Notes: a model not told the origin generated them from the letters alone. A stretch of 60,358 nt of DNA from Bacteroidaceae bacterium (GCA_017522135.1 JAFXAB010000045.1:1-60358); one strand, 5' to 3'. Counted from the stretch's first letter, positions 1 through 9,900 are shown. Made by a program: numbers and translations.

Positions 1-366
1 AGTAACCTTTGCGCTTGTGCTGCACTTGATTTCTCGTGTGCCTACGCTGTAATACTTGACCTCGAACGAGTTCGTGCTGCTCGACTTCGCATAACGGCTG
101 ATTTGGTCGATAGGGGTTGCCATCGGGCGTATCTTCACGATGCGTTTGTCCACATCGCTCAAATAAAAATTTGGGTCGCCCTCAGTTCTACCTACGGTCT
201 CCGTTGCGATACCGTCCGTTCCGCCTGTGCCATCAGCACCGGCTACTGTCTTACCTGCATCGGGGAGTTCGGAGGCGTTAGCCATAAAGACACCGCCCGA
301 TGCGCCCGTCACAAATGCTAATGCTATTAGCAAGATGCGACACAGAAAACTTGTTGCTTTCTTCAT
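1..366 (-). CDS. Putative major capsid protein, N-terminal part (cut by window edge)
   Basis: The frame is open from ATG at 366 to base 1, giving the first 122 residues. The assignment rests mainly on position: it directly follows a scaffold-like gene within a terminase/portal cluster. The segment RIVKIRPMATPIDQISRY (about residues 75-92) also has the look of a capsid N-arm in Bacteroidetes phages, a resemblance from memory. Residues 1-31 are a positive MKK start followed by a hydrophobic stretch with a small-residue end (GASGGVFMANA), just like a signal peptide or membrane anchor, which is odd for a capsid protein. An alternative start at Met28 (base 285) would remove this segment and leave about 120 bases untranslated. 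Other structural virion proteins are possible. Confidence 0.6.
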   Translation of the reverse strand, partial: MKKATSFLCRILLIALAFVTGASGGVFMANASELPDAGKTVAGADGTGGTDGIATETVGRTEGDPNFYLSDVDKRIVKIRPMATPIDQISRYAKSSSTNSFEVKYYSVGTREIKCSTSAKVT

Positions 367-405
367 TGCTGTAAAATTTTGAAAAGTGAATAAATAAATT
401 GACTG

Positions 406-1194
406 TTACTTGTTTGGTCTGCGTTTCTCTCCGCCACGTTCCCAAATATTTTGAGTACCGTAGTTCTGGTCAATGGCTCCTAAATCGGGCATTTCTCGTG
501 CTGCACCCTTGCCACCTCCGTTCTTGCTGCCGAGGTTGGCTGTGCCGTCACTCTTGCTACCCTTGCGCAACTTCTCTTCAATCTTGGTGTTGCGTCCTCT
601 AACTTCGCCCTCACGGTCTGCCTGCTCTACATCGCTGTCGTGCTTAATGGCTTTGAGTGCCATAATCACGCTCTCACGAGTAAACTTGCCCATAATGCCG
701 TCACGAACAATACCCATAAGGAAGTCCATAGCATTGTCGATGTCCTCATCAGACAATCCCTCTTCCTGTTGCATTGCTTCGAGTGTAGTTAGGGTTTCAT
801 TGATGTTGGTTTGATACTCGCCCTCATACTGCTCCTCTTTGGCAATACGGTCCGCAAACTCCTTGTTGGCGGCGGCAAGTGCCTCCTGCTTCTCGGGGTC
901 TTCAAGTGCTGCCTTGAAATCATCACCGAATTTGCGCACCATTCCGATGATAGGGTCTTCACCCTTTAGCCAATCGGTAAGAAAAGCTGCACTTCGTGGA
1001 TTGCTTGCGAATAGGTCTGAAAGGGCTTTTTCTCGCTCACGATAACCCGATAATTCATTGTCGTAACTGTCGTAATCGTCATTGATTTGACCGAATAACG
1101 CCTCATCATCGGCAAATTCCTTGTCGGGATACTTCGCTTTCAATCGTTCCGTGTATCGGTCTCGATTGCTTTTAACTTCCGTATTCTTAGACAT
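406..1194 (-). CDS. Putative phage head scaffolding protein
   Basis: This 262-residue protein is very acidic and helix-rich in its first two thirds. A basic, glycine-rich tail (about residues 205-262) ends in RGGEKRRPNK. No enzymatic motif is visible. Acidic helical body, basic C-terminus and position 39 bases upstream of the putative capsid gene are typical of head-assembly scaffolds, which guide coat polymerisation and then leave or are degraded. The family was not recognised by sequence, so the call is by composition and context. Transcription probably starts at the leftward box at 1233-1240, and the gene shares an operon with the capsid gene. Confidence 0.55.
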   Translation of the reverse strand: MSKNTEVKSNRDRYTERLKAKYPDKEFADDEALFGQINDDYDSYDNELSGYREREKALSDLFASNPRSAAFLTDWLKGEDPIIGMVRKFGDDFKAALEDPEKQEALAAANKEFADRIAKEEQYEGEYQTNINETLTTLEAMQQEEGLSDEDIDNAMDFLMGIVRDGIMGKFTRESVIMALKAIKHDSDVEQADREGEVRGRNTKIEEKLRKGSKSDGTANLGSKNGGGKGAAREMPDLGAIDQNYGTQNIWERGGEKRRPNK

Positions 1195-1232
1195 ATACTG
1201 TAAATATTTAGATGTTGTACGAAACTGTGAAG

Positions 1233-1240
1233 CAAAAATA
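1233..1240 (-). promoter_or_regulatory. Bacteroidetes-type -7 box for the scaffold/capsid operon
   Basis: Read leftward the bases are TATTTTTG, matching TAnnTTTG, about 40 bases upstream of the scaffold start. No good -33 element was found. It is divergent from the box at 1288-1295. Confidence 0.4.
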
Positions 1241-1287
1241 GTCCGAAATAAACGCTTGTTATGTTTATCTTTTTACGCTCCAATGTG

Positions 1288-1295
1288 TAACTTTG
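1288..1295 (+). promoter_or_regulatory. Bacteroidetes-type -7 box for the rightward packaging genes
   Basis: TAACTTTG matches TAnnTTTG. A T-rich TTT lies about 21 bases upstream (1264-1266). It is placed to start transcription just before the gene at 1328, running through the rhomboid and terminase genes. Confidence 0.55.
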
Positions 1296-1327
1296 GAACA
1301 TAAATAAGTCGGCAATGAGTTAGAAAG

Positions 1328-1762
1328 ATGAAGCATAAGGGTGCATTGATGGAGTACTCACAAGAGCGTTCAGACGACTTGATGAGGGCGTACGATGAAT
1401 ATCTTGCATCGTGCGACTATATCCGTATGCCCGATGTGTACAACAACATTGTCAATATGCCATCACGCCGTTTTTGGGTTAGCGACATTCGGGCTGCTCT
1501 TGTCATTTCTGCGATGATGAGGGGAGAGGCACGTTTGGATAAGATGTGTGCTTCCAAACGTGAGATGTACGAAGAAATCTACCGCCGTGTAGCCATAATG
1601 CGTGAGAAATATCCCGATAAGACTACTTCTGAACTCTGTGCAATGGTTGTCATTCAGCCTGCACCGAAATTCTATCTCACACCCGGCAGTGCCAAAATTA
1701 TGGTTTGTAAAGCGAGGAAAGAATGGATAAGAAGAAAGCAGCAAAGGCTACGTCGCTTTTAA
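1328..1762 (+). CDS. Hypothetical phage protein upstream of terminase
   Basis: This 144-residue protein is not assigned to a family. It is mostly helical, with a central PSRRFWVSDIRAALVIS segment and a strongly basic C-terminus (KARKEWIRRKQQRLRRF) that could bind nucleic acid. Position before the rhomboid and terminase genes makes a small-terminase or packaging accessory role conceivable, but no winged-helix or HTH signature is clear. An internal ATG at 1349 (MEYSQER) is an equally good start. The 3' end overlaps the next gene by 40 bases in a different frame, so translation of the two is probably coupled. Confidence 0.6.
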   Translation: MKHKGALMEYSQERSDDLMRAYDEYLASCDYIRMPDVYNNIVNMPSRRFWVSDIRAALVISAMMRGEARLDKMCASKREMYEEIYRRVAIMREKYPDKTTSELCAMVVIQPAPKFYLTPGSAKIMVCKARKEWIRRKQQRLRRF

Positions 1763-2214
1763 TATCAATCCTCGTGTTCTGTCTCTCTTTGCAGGATATG
1801 GCGGATTGGTCTGCGGTCGGCATCTATACAGGGTGCGGACTCGGGTGTCGTATGCTTTATCCGTTCTATCACGCTAACTTGTTACACGCAACGCTGAATG
1901 CGTGGTGTCTGCTATCTGTCATATTCATCTATGACATATCGCTATGGCGGTTTTTCCTTTCATACATTATCGCTGTAACCATTCCATCATTTTGTCTGTC
2001 CGACATTCCTACCGTTGGTTTGTCGGGTGTTGTGTTTGCACTCTTCGGCTCTATCTCGTTCGAGGTACAGCGTAAAGCATATTATCAGTTATGGATGCTT
2101 GCATACCTTGTGGCAGGCTTCCTTTTCCCAAACACCAATGCGTTGGTACACCTGTACTGCTATTTGGCAGGTGGGGCGGTGGCATTGTTGAACAAACCTG
2201 TAAAGATTGGCTGA
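1723..2214 (+). CDS. Phage-encoded rhomboid family intramembrane serine protease
   Basis: This 163-residue protein has about six hydrophobic segments and a complete set of rhomboid hallmarks. They are H50-x4-H55-x3-N59 (the HANLLHATLN motif, with His55 and Asn59 as likely oxyanion residues), GLSG at 99-102 with Ser101 as nucleophile in GLSGVVFALFG, and His143 in NALVHLYCYLAGG followed by Gly150/Gly151. Spacing and order match the minimal GlpG-like core, without the extra cytoplasmic domain. Rhomboids cut transmembrane substrates inside the membrane. It overlaps the upstream gene by 40 bases and ends two bases before the terminase ATG, so it sits firmly in the packaging operon. Its substrate is unknown; the capsid gene at 1-366 is a speculative candidate. 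Confidence 0.85.
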   Translation: MDKKKAAKATSLLISILVFCLSLQDMADWSAVGIYTGCGLGCRMLYPFYHANLLHATLNAWCLLSVIFIYDISLWRFFLSYIIAVTIPSFCLSDIPTVGLSGVVFALFGSISFEVQRKAYYQLWMLAYLVAGFLFPNTNALVHLYCYLAGGAVALLNKPVKIG

Positions 2215-2215
2215 T

Positions 2216-4306
2216 ATGAACATCGCAATACGCAATATAATCGAAGAGAACAACCGCCGTAATGCGGAGATATATGCACGTTTCGACCCCATTAGCGGCT
2301 TCGGCTCGGTCGGTGAGCGTGTTAAGGTGGTTATTGATGACTTCCCCATACGCACACAATACCTTCCTGTCGAAATGATGAAAGTGCCGCTTGTCCGGCA
2401 ACTTGCGGAATGCGGCTCCATTAAAGCGTTCTTGCAGGAACTCGGAGCAAACGAAGAGGAGGACTACGAAAACGACCGACTAAAAGTTATCAGTCAGTTT
2501 GTACGCATCAGAAACAAACACGATTTTCCCTTTTGGGCGGCTACATTTGTATATATCAAGAACAAAGGTGGTGGCGAAGATGTATTATTTCGCCTCACAC
2601 GTCCTCAACGTAGGTTTATTGCACGCTTGGAAAAACGCCGCAAGGCAAACAAGCCTATTCGTATTGTTCTCTTGAAGGCTCGACAATGGGGCGGCTCAAC
2701 CACATCGCAGTTGTATATGGCGTGGTTGCAACTCGTTCACAAGGTCGGTTTGAACTCGCTTATCATTGCACATCAAGGCGCAGGCTCTGACGAAATCAAG
2801 GATATGTTCGACCGTATGATTAAGAACTATCCTGTGGAAATGCTGCACAAGTTAGGCGAGGCATACAATGAGAATGAGCCTAAATTGGTCGGCGTGGGTA
2901 AGTCGGGCAGTATTCATCGTGTACCACAGCGTAACTGCAAAATCAAGATTGGTACAGCAGAACGCCCGGACTCTTGTCGTGGTGGTGATTATAACCTCGT
3001 GCATCTTTCCGAGGTCGGACTGTGGAAAGCAACAGAGGGAAAGAAGCCAGAAGATATTGTGCGCTCTGCTTGCTCGGGTGTATTGCTCCGTCCTTACACG
3101 ATGATTGTATATGAGAGTACCGCCAATGGTACAGGTAACTTCTTCCAAAAGGAGTATGACGATGCCAAGAGCGGAAAATCACAGTTTGAAGCGATGTTCG
3201 TTTCGTGGTTTGATATTGAGCAGTATTCTTTGCCTCTCGATGATGTGGAGATATTCGCACAGATGCTCTATGCCAACCGTGAGAACGACAATGTTCCGTC
3301 AGTTCGTGAGGAGAGCGGAAAATATCTGTGGTGGTTATGGGAACAGGGCGCAACCCTCGAAGCAATATATTGGTACATACAGGAGCGTGCGAAGTACACC
3401 GACCACGGACTGATGGCGGCAGAGTTCCCGTCAGATGATGTTGAGGCTTTCGTACATTCGGGAGCAAGAGTGTTCGACAAATACAAGGTCGAGAAGCTGC
3501 GCCCATCGTGTCGCCCGGCTCGATACATTGGTGAGGTGTATGCCGATGAAGATGAGGGCAAGAACGCTTTGAAAAACCTACGCTTCACCGAAGATAAACA
3601 GGGCTTGCTCCACATTTGGGAAATGCCAGAGATTGACGATAAAGAGATTGTAACAGACAGATATGTTACGATAGTCGATGTCGGAGGACGTTCCAACAAA
3701 GCGGACTTCTCTGTTATCCTCGTTCTCGACCGTCTGTTTATGGCAGAGGGTGGAAAACCTACGGTTGTGGCACAATGGTACGGACACATAGACATTGACT
3801 TGTTGGCGTGGAAAGCGGCACAGATAGCAGCGTTCTATGACAACTCCCTGCTTGTGATAGAGAGCAACACGCTCGAAACACACGACAAGGAGCGTGAGGT
3901 GGACGGCGACCAATCGCAGTTTATCCTCAATCAGATTAAGGATATTTATCCCAACCTCTATGCACGCAAGCAGTCAGAGGAGGCAATACGTGAGGGCTTG
4001 CCAAAGAATTATGGCTTCCACACCAACATTGCAACAAAACCAATGATTATATCCACACTCGTAAAGGTCATTCGTGAGAACCTCTATACCGAACGTGATG
4101 CACGATGCCTGGACGAATACCTATGCTATGAGAAGAAACCTAACGGAGCATTCGGAGCAATTACAGGAAAACACGATGACTTGCTGATGACACGTGCAAT
4201 AGGTCTGCACATCTGTTTCTTTGAAATGGAATTGCCGAGATTTGTTCCTCGTGTGGGCAGGTTTATAACCAAGAAGAGAAAGGCGGTATCTGCCGCAACA
4301 ATATAA
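2216..4306 (+). CDS. Large terminase subunit (DNA packaging ATPase-nuclease)
   Basis: This 696-residue protein drives phage DNA into the prohead through the portal and cuts it. A Walker A-like segment KARQWGGSTT lies near residue 153, and a Walker B/catalytic-acid segment NLVHLSEVG near 260. The C-terminal RNase H-like nuclease begins at VDVGGRSNKADFSV (near 487), and a late acidic GKHDDLLM motif (near 654) probably completes the metal site. I use ATG 2216 because the longer frame begins at a TTG (2207) inside the rhomboid gene. Length is somewhat above typical terminases (450-650), with an N-terminal extension of roughly 100 residues. The start is almost contiguous with the rhomboid stop. 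Confidence 0.9.
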   Translation: MNIAIRNIIEENNRRNAEIYARFDPISGFGSVGERVKVVIDDFPIRTQYLPVEMMKVPLVRQLAECGSIKAFLQELGANEEEDYENDRLKVISQFVRIRNKHDFPFWAATFVYIKNKGGGEDVLFRLTRPQRRFIARLEKRRKANKPIRIVLLKARQWGGSTTSQLYMAWLQLVHKVGLNSLIIAHQGAGSDEIKDMFDRMIKNYPVEMLHKLGEAYNENEPKLVGVGKSGSIHRVPQRNCKIKIGTAERPDSCRGGDYNLVHLSEVGLWKATEGKKPEDIVRSACSGVLLRPYTMIVYESTANGTGNFFQKEYDDAKSGKSQFEAMFVSWFDIEQYSLPLDDVEIFAQMLYANRENDNVPSVREESGKYLWWLWEQGATLEAIYWYIQERAKYTDHGLMAAEFPSDDVEAFVHSGARVFDKYKVEKLRPSCRPARYIGEVYADEDEGKNALKNLRFTEDKQGLLHIWEMPEIDDKEIVTDRYVTIVDVGGRSNKADFSVILVLDRLFMAEGGKPTVVAQWYGHIDIDLLAWKAAQIAAFYDNSLLVIESNTLETHDKEREVDGDQSQFILNQIKDIYPNLYARKQSEEAIREGLPKNYGFHTNIATKPMIISTLVKVIRENLYTERDARCLDEYLCYEKKPNGAFGAITGKHDDLLMTRAIGLHICFFEMELPRFVPRVGRFITKKRKAVSAATI

Positions 4307-4330
4307 GTTTAACTAAATAACAACAGTACA

Positions 4331-4684
4331 ATGAACATTTTTAAGAAAATCAAAGCCTCTCTTCGTTTGCGTGAGGCAGTGAGAAAAGCGGACAAGGCGC
4401 ACAGTGAGAACGGACAGCGTTACTACGTAATGCCTACAAGTGGTACAAGCGGACAACTTGTCATTATGGACAGAAACAATTTCCGCAAACTCAAGCAGAA
4501 GCACTACATCAACTACAACACATTCGTGAGAGACCTTGAAGAGGAGTGTTTCTACTGTACTCCGTACCGCAACGGAATGGGCGAACTCCATCCTGCCGTT
4601 ATAGCGAAGAAGCGTAAGCAGTATTACTCTTGGTTGGAAGCAATCGCTAAATCAAAGAAGAATGGGCAGGTACGGGAACATTGA
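4331..4684 (+). CDS. Hypothetical phage protein downstream of terminase
   Basis: This 117-residue basic protein has no recognised family. A basic N-terminal helix (residues 1-25) precedes a compact aromatic-rich region (RYYVMPTSGTSGQLVIMD, then FYCTPYRNGM) and a lysine-rich C-terminus. It follows the terminase by 24 bases and overlaps the next gene by 23 bases, so it is the third or later member of the rightward packaging operon. A virion or packaging accessory role is only inferred from position. Confidence 0.6.
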   Translation: MNIFKKIKASLRLREAVRKADKAHSENGQRYYVMPTSGTSGQLVIMDRNNFRKLKQKHYINYNTFVRDLEEECFYCTPYRNGMGELHPAVIAKKRKQYYSWLEAIAKSKKNGQVREH

Positions 4685-4856
4685 CGGTATAGCAACGCTA
4701 ACCAACAACCCCAATGCCACAGACAATGCAAAGGGAACAATCGGCAATAAAAATGGCTTTTGGGGCGATGCGGTTAAGATGGAGGAAGTCGGTATAACAG
4801 AGATTACCGAGGAACATTTAGTTGAAATCGTAGAAGAAATGTTCACAAAGAAGTAA
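4662..4856 (+). CDS. Small hypothetical phage protein
   Basis: This 64-residue protein has an Asn/Gly-rich N-terminal half and an acidic helical C-terminus (TEEHLVEIVEEMFTKK). No family was recognised. Its ATG lies inside the preceding gene (23-base overlap), and a strong bidirectional terminator begins four bases after its stop. That makes it the last gene of the rightward operon and supports it being genuine. Confidence 0.5.
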   Translation: MGRYGNIDGIATLTNNPNATDNAKGTIGNKNGFWGDAVKMEEVGITEITEEHLVEIVEEMFTKK

Positions 4857-4860
4857 ACAA

Positions 4861-4895
4861 AGAGGGCGTATAGAAAACCAATCTATACGCCCTCT
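4861..4895. terminator. Bidirectional intrinsic terminator
   Basis: A perfect 14-bp inverted repeat (arms 4861-4874 and 4882-4895) with a 7-base loop is followed by TTTT rightward and by T residues leftward. It separates the rightward packaging operon from the leftward portal gene, whose stop (4899-4901) is almost inside it. Confidence 0.9.
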
Positions 4896-4898
4896 GTT

Positions 4899-6872
4899 TT
4901 ATGCTGCCATTGCGCTGTGCAATCTTCCTACGGCTTGCATATTGGCTCCCTGCTGTGCTTTCGCAATCAGTTCGGGAGAAAGACCGTCAGGAACTTTGCC
5001 CTGCTCTAACTGCTCTTTCTGCGATTTGATGCTCTGCAACAATTCATCAGCAAATGGGAAGTCTCCGTGTTCAAGCAACTGCTCTACGCTGATTGCCTGC
5101 GATTGCCACAACTGCAACAGTATATCGTTGGCAAGATGTCTGTATGCAGGTGTCGTTGTGCTTTCTGTAATGCTCAAATCGAACTCCACGTCTCGTATCT
5201 TCTTCGGGTCGTACTCGATTTGTGCGCCGCTCTTGCCTGCAATGTTGAATACTCTCTTGCTGTCATAGAACTGCTGCATATTCTTGACATCCTTGTACGC
5301 TCCGTCCACAACAAAGCCGCTGAAGCACTCCAACAGGTCAAGCAATGTAGTGGTGGCGTTCTGTGTCTGCTGTTGGTAATGCGCAGCACTCTCGCCCGAA
5401 AATCCGGGCTTGCCTTGCAATGCACCTGTAACACCCGATATGTCCTCAAAGAACTTCAACTGCATATTCAGCAACTCGGCAATACCGATGTTTGTCGAAT
5501 TGTTGGCAACCTGTTCCGGCACTTTGCCGCTCTTGCTCGGCTTATAGACAATGACACCGTTAAACTCGGTCCAACTCTCTGCAATATCGTCAATGCTGAC
5601 ACCATCCGGCAAACAATCCTCGGGCATCATCAGCACACCTTTCGCACTTGCACGCATTATCCAATCGTACAATGTAATCAGTCGGTTGGTGTATCGCTGT
5701 TGGTCGATTACGTCAGCCACAAATGAATGTATCTCACCGTCAATGAACGGATATGCCTTGAATACGTATGGGTGGCTGTCGTGTTCGTATGGTGTTTCAC
5801 CCTCTTTCAAGATGTCTCCGAATGGGGACAGATAGTAGAAATACCAATAATCATCAACAAACCAATCGGCTTTAATCAATGGTACTTCCTCCTCGGGCAT
5901 ACCGACTGCCTTTGCCATTCTTTTACGCTCCTCGTTCTCGGCTACAACACACCTTTGGTAGTCCTCAACGTCAATCTTGAAGATGTCGCCATTTTGGTAG
6001 TCGTGGCATCGCCAACGTGGTTTCTGCTCCTTTCGCCACACCTCGATAACCCTGCATCGTCCCGGCTCGCTTGTGAACAGAAAATCATAATTTTCCAAAC
6101 GGCTGTATCCGAAACGCTCTGCATACGAGGCAATGTATTCCTTTTTTGCAGCCCACTTGTAGATTTCACGGAGTTTGCGGTATTCCTCGGGTGATGTGGC
6201 GAATTGCTCACACAACTGCCCAAATGAAATGTCGTGTATCTCGCCAAGCACCGAAACGTCCCAACCTCTGAAATCACGCATATTGTTGTCGATAAAGAAA
6301 TTGTTTGGCTGAACATAGTCCGTCCAACAGTCCTCCTTACCATTACGCCAACCGTATGACTTGCGGTGTACTATAAAACCGCTGATTAGAAACTCTTCCA
6401 TTGTTCGGGCATACACCTCCGTCATTCTGTTAAGTTGCATATTGCATTGCAGAATGGTACTCATTGTTTCGCCCAACTTCTGTTCGTCTCGGTCTCGTGC
6501 GGTACAGGTCGGCTCTTTACTCTGACTGCGGTACACACCAAGCACACTTTTGACTAATCTGCGGATAAGGTTGTTTTTCAACGGCACATTGCCCTGACTC
6601 TTGATGTACTCTTCCTCGGTCATAGTCTTGCCGTCCACACAAATTTTATCGTCCCATTGGAAACCATAGGTGTAACGCTTGTTGCGTTCTCTGTCCTTTC
6701 GGAAATCCTCCATCTGGTTCCAATAGTGCTGCGCTTCCATCAGCACATCAAACGCCCTGCGGTCGCCGAACTGCCGTGAAGACATTGCTACGGTGTCTAT
6801 TTCCTCCGTATCACGCTTGGGAGCGATACGGCTCATAGACAATAACCTTTTATTTCCTTTTTCTGTATGCAT
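4899..6872 (-). CDS. Portal protein
   Basis: This 657-residue protein would form the dodecameric portal ring through which DNA is packaged and ejected. Its size, position beside the terminase and region order fit large P22-like or crAss-like portals. These include an N-terminal helical domain, VLGVYRSQSKEPTC-type stem entry, long alpha/beta clip and wing regions, and a helical C-terminal crown rich in Gln. A GALQGKPGFSGESAAHYQQQ segment resembles the portal region preceding the crown. The gene lies alone on the leftward strand, with its own promoter box at 6908-6915, downstream of the giant polyvalent gene. An internal Met (MSRIAPKRD, 12 codons in) is an alternative start. The family name was inferred without a search. 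Confidence 0.85.
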   Translation of the reverse strand: MHTEKGNKRLLSMSRIAPKRDTEEIDTVAMSSRQFGDRRAFDVLMEAQHYWNQMEDFRKDRERNKRYTYGFQWDDKICVDGKTMTEEEYIKSQGNVPLKNNLIRRLVKSVLGVYRSQSKEPTCTARDRDEQKLGETMSTILQCNMQLNRMTEVYARTMEEFLISGFIVHRKSYGWRNGKEDCWTDYVQPNNFFIDNNMRDFRGWDVSVLGEIHDISFGQLCEQFATSPEEYRKLREIYKWAAKKEYIASYAERFGYSRLENYDFLFTSEPGRCRVIEVWRKEQKPRWRCHDYQNGDIFKIDVEDYQRCVVAENEERKRMAKAVGMPEEEVPLIKADWFVDDYWYFYYLSPFGDILKEGETPYEHDSHPYVFKAYPFIDGEIHSFVADVIDQQRYTNRLITLYDWIMRASAKGVLMMPEDCLPDGVSIDDIAESWTEFNGVIVYKPSKSGKVPEQVANNSTNIGIAELLNMQLKFFEDISGVTGALQGKPGFSGESAAHYQQQTQNATTTLLDLLECFSGFVVDGAYKDVKNMQQFYDSKRVFNIAGKSGAQIEYDPKKIRDVEFDLSITESTTTPAYRHLANDILLQLWQSQAISVEQLLEHGDFPFADELLQSIKSQKEQLEQGKVPDGLSPELIAKAQQGANMQAVGRLHSAMAA

Positions 6873-6888
6873 AATCGTTGAATATTAT

Positions 6889-6931
6889 AGAATGCTTAGG
6901 ATAGCCACAAAGGTACTACCCCAAGCATTCT
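6889..6931 (-). promoter_or_regulatory. Portal promoter box inside an inverted repeat
   Basis: Leftward TACCTTTG (6908-6915) matches the TAnnTTTG -7 box and lies 36 bases before the portal ATG. It is enclosed by a 9-bp inverted repeat, AGAATGCTT (6889-6897) and AAGCATTCT (6923-6931). The repeat could act as an operator, or as a weak terminator after the giant gene, which stops at 6944; no T-run follows it leftward. Confidence 0.5.
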
Positions 6932-6943
6932 TTTCAAGTATAA

Positions 6944-9900
6944 CTATTTACGTTCCTCTAAATCTTCCAACTTCTCAAGCATTTCGACTTTTAGGTTCAT
7001 AATCATAGTTTCAACATCTTCACGTTTTGTTGGGTCTTCGATAACTTTCAGTGCATCACTTGCCTTTTTAATGGCTTTATCATAACCCTTTACTAACGCA
7101 TATCGCTTGAATACCTCAGAATTGATAAGTTCGTTTACCTTTTCGGCATACTCAATATTGCCCATTCTGATTTCTCGTTTATACCCACTAAACAAATGTT
7201 GAGTATCTTTCATTTCATCGACAGCATTAGAGTATTCTCGGTTTATCTGACTACCTGCCGTTCGTTCCTCCGCTGTTTGGTAGAAACTGCTTATTACAGG
7301 AACATTACGCCACTCTCTCAAATCCTCATTCCATAACATTTCCAATGTTTTTTGAGACTTGTTAATTGTTTTACCAACACCACCGAGGTAACTTTCAAAA
7401 AGGTGCTCTATCAATGCCGGATTGAGGTCAAGACCTCCGCTTTTAACATTATCGCCACCTGTTATTTCGTTCAACCATCTTGTGCCATCAACAAGCCAAG
7501 GAGCAGTACCCTTATATGCTTTAGTCCACTCGGGGTATCTTTCGTTCCACTCGTGTTTTTTATATATGGGTTTCCCAAAATAATCCGTATTGGCAACAAT
7601 CTGTGCAAATGGTTGTCCGATAGTAGGTGTCAAATTTACAGCGACATTACCTCCATTTCCTGTTAAATCAATAGGAAGTAAAGCGGAAAAACCAGCGGTC
7701 GCTTTCATCAAGCCGTTTTCAACATCCTCTTTGTTCATAAGACAAGAATATGCAATTTCTCCCATACCGTAGAATGGTCTCATTTCGTGAGGTAATGGAA
7801 TGGTTATATATCCGTTCTCGCTCCAAGGAACATATAGAACGATATTATTCCTACGTACCCATTCAGGCAAGTCCCAATAACTGTTTTCATCGTCATCATC
7901 ACTTCCAAGCATAGCCTGTATAGCCAAATTCAGCATTGGCACAAGGAAACCTGCCGATGAGAATAGGGTTAATGCTATTGTAGTTTTTGCAGGGTGCTTT
8001 GCCATCAATTTACCGAAGTTAGCCAAACTCTGTATGGTCGCATTGAAGAAAATATAAGAGAAGTTCATAACGCTTGCCCCAAGTCCTCCGCTACCTTTCT
8101 TGTTGAAATTCACGGTTATCTCCTTTGCATCATAAATAGAACGTGCCATATCTCTACCCATTTGTCGGCTTGTCATATACACCATAAAGCGAGTGGTGTC
8201 CTCTGCACTTCTATTTAAGAACTCTACACTATTCCACAAACCGTTCCAAGCCTTTTGAGTAATAAAGCCTTTGCCCTGCGCCTCTTTTACAAAACGCTTG
8301 ATATTGCGTTTGTAGTCCTCAACCGTATTCAATTGGGTAAAACCTGTTTCACCACCATTCCGAATGAACTCATCGAAATAACGTTCCAACTCGTTATTCA
8401 TATCGAGTGTTCCGTTTTTGAATTTAACAAGTAGTCGAGGCAATTGAGCCTTTAACAAGCATTCTGAAACATTCTTTGTGTAACGTGCAGTATAGGCTGC
8501 ATCTTCTTTGATAGCGACAGCAGTACCTGCCCAAATGACATCACGTGATAAGTTGGTTGCAATGAAAGCAGGGTTCTTGGAAGTGAACATACTTGCCATC
8601 CAATGCTTTAATGCCTTTGCTGCTCTATACAAACTACCATCATTTACATCCGGGTTGGTCAGACCATTGATTGCTTGCGCTGCTCTCGGACTACCATTGA
8701 TGTAAAGACAATATTCCTTACCATTGCGTTTTACTCTTACTACGTGTTCTTGCCCCTCTCGTTTAGTAATGTTCATACTCAGTTTCAAACCATCTCTTTT
8801 TTTAGTGGCTTTATCTCCGAGTGCTTCCATTTCCTGCTCAAACTGTTCAACGATAGCAGCAACTTCATCTCCTGTTGCATTTTCGGGTATAATAGGATTT
8901 CTTGCTTCCCAATCACCTGTTGCGTTGTCAAGCACATACCATTGCTCACTTACAGATACAAGGTCGGTCGGGTTGTTTAAGATAAAGTTCAAGAATTTCT
9001 GCTTCATCTTATTTCGGTTACCCTGTACGATGCTACTTTCAGCCATAAACCCAATAGTGGCCAATGGGTCATCTGCCAAACTTGTACGACCTTTTGCAAC
9101 TTTAAGGGCAGGAGATAACATCAATCTGTTGGCTGTAAGGTATTCGTATTCATTAGAAGCTACCTCACAATCCCACCCCCTCAAAGGTACATAGTATTCG
9201 TACATATCACGTACTTTCTCGTATGTGGCTTTATCCATTAGACCGCAATCATAACTCTTACGCAAGGTTTCCTTGGTTGCAGCATTGATTTTCTCCCACA
9301 AGTCTAACACGCTGAAATCGCCTTCATATTCATCAACCATTCTTTGCGCTTCTGCTTCGGCATCGGCAACATTGTCCATACCTGTAAGAGCTGTCAAGCC
9401 TGCAAAATCTCGGTCGCTATCTTCGCCGTTCTGCTCGGCTTGTGTTCTCATATACTCGTTACGTTCAAGTCCGTGCTTTGCTATAATGTATGATTTTAAG
9501 TCCTCATACGAACTTCCTGCTTTGATAAGAGCCTGCACTGCCTTTCTTAATGGGTTATAGAAATCTCGCTCATATATTTCTGCTTGCGCTTTATTTTCAC
9601 TACTCATACGATTTTCAGCCATATATGCATTTTCGTGTGATTGTATTTGATTTCCTGTTTCTTCAGAAATCAAATCCTGTAGTGTTTTCAGCGCAGCCAT
9701 ACTGTCTTGGTATGACTCTTTCATTCTATATGGAAGATTTTCATTCCATTTTACACTACCGCTCTTATTCGGAACTCGGACTTTTCTGTCATACTCTTCC
9801 CTTAATGTAGTACCATCACGATAGAGTTCATCATCGCTCTCGACAGCGTGCGGAGTATTGGGATTGGTAACCGCATAGTTACCAACACCCAACTCGTATT

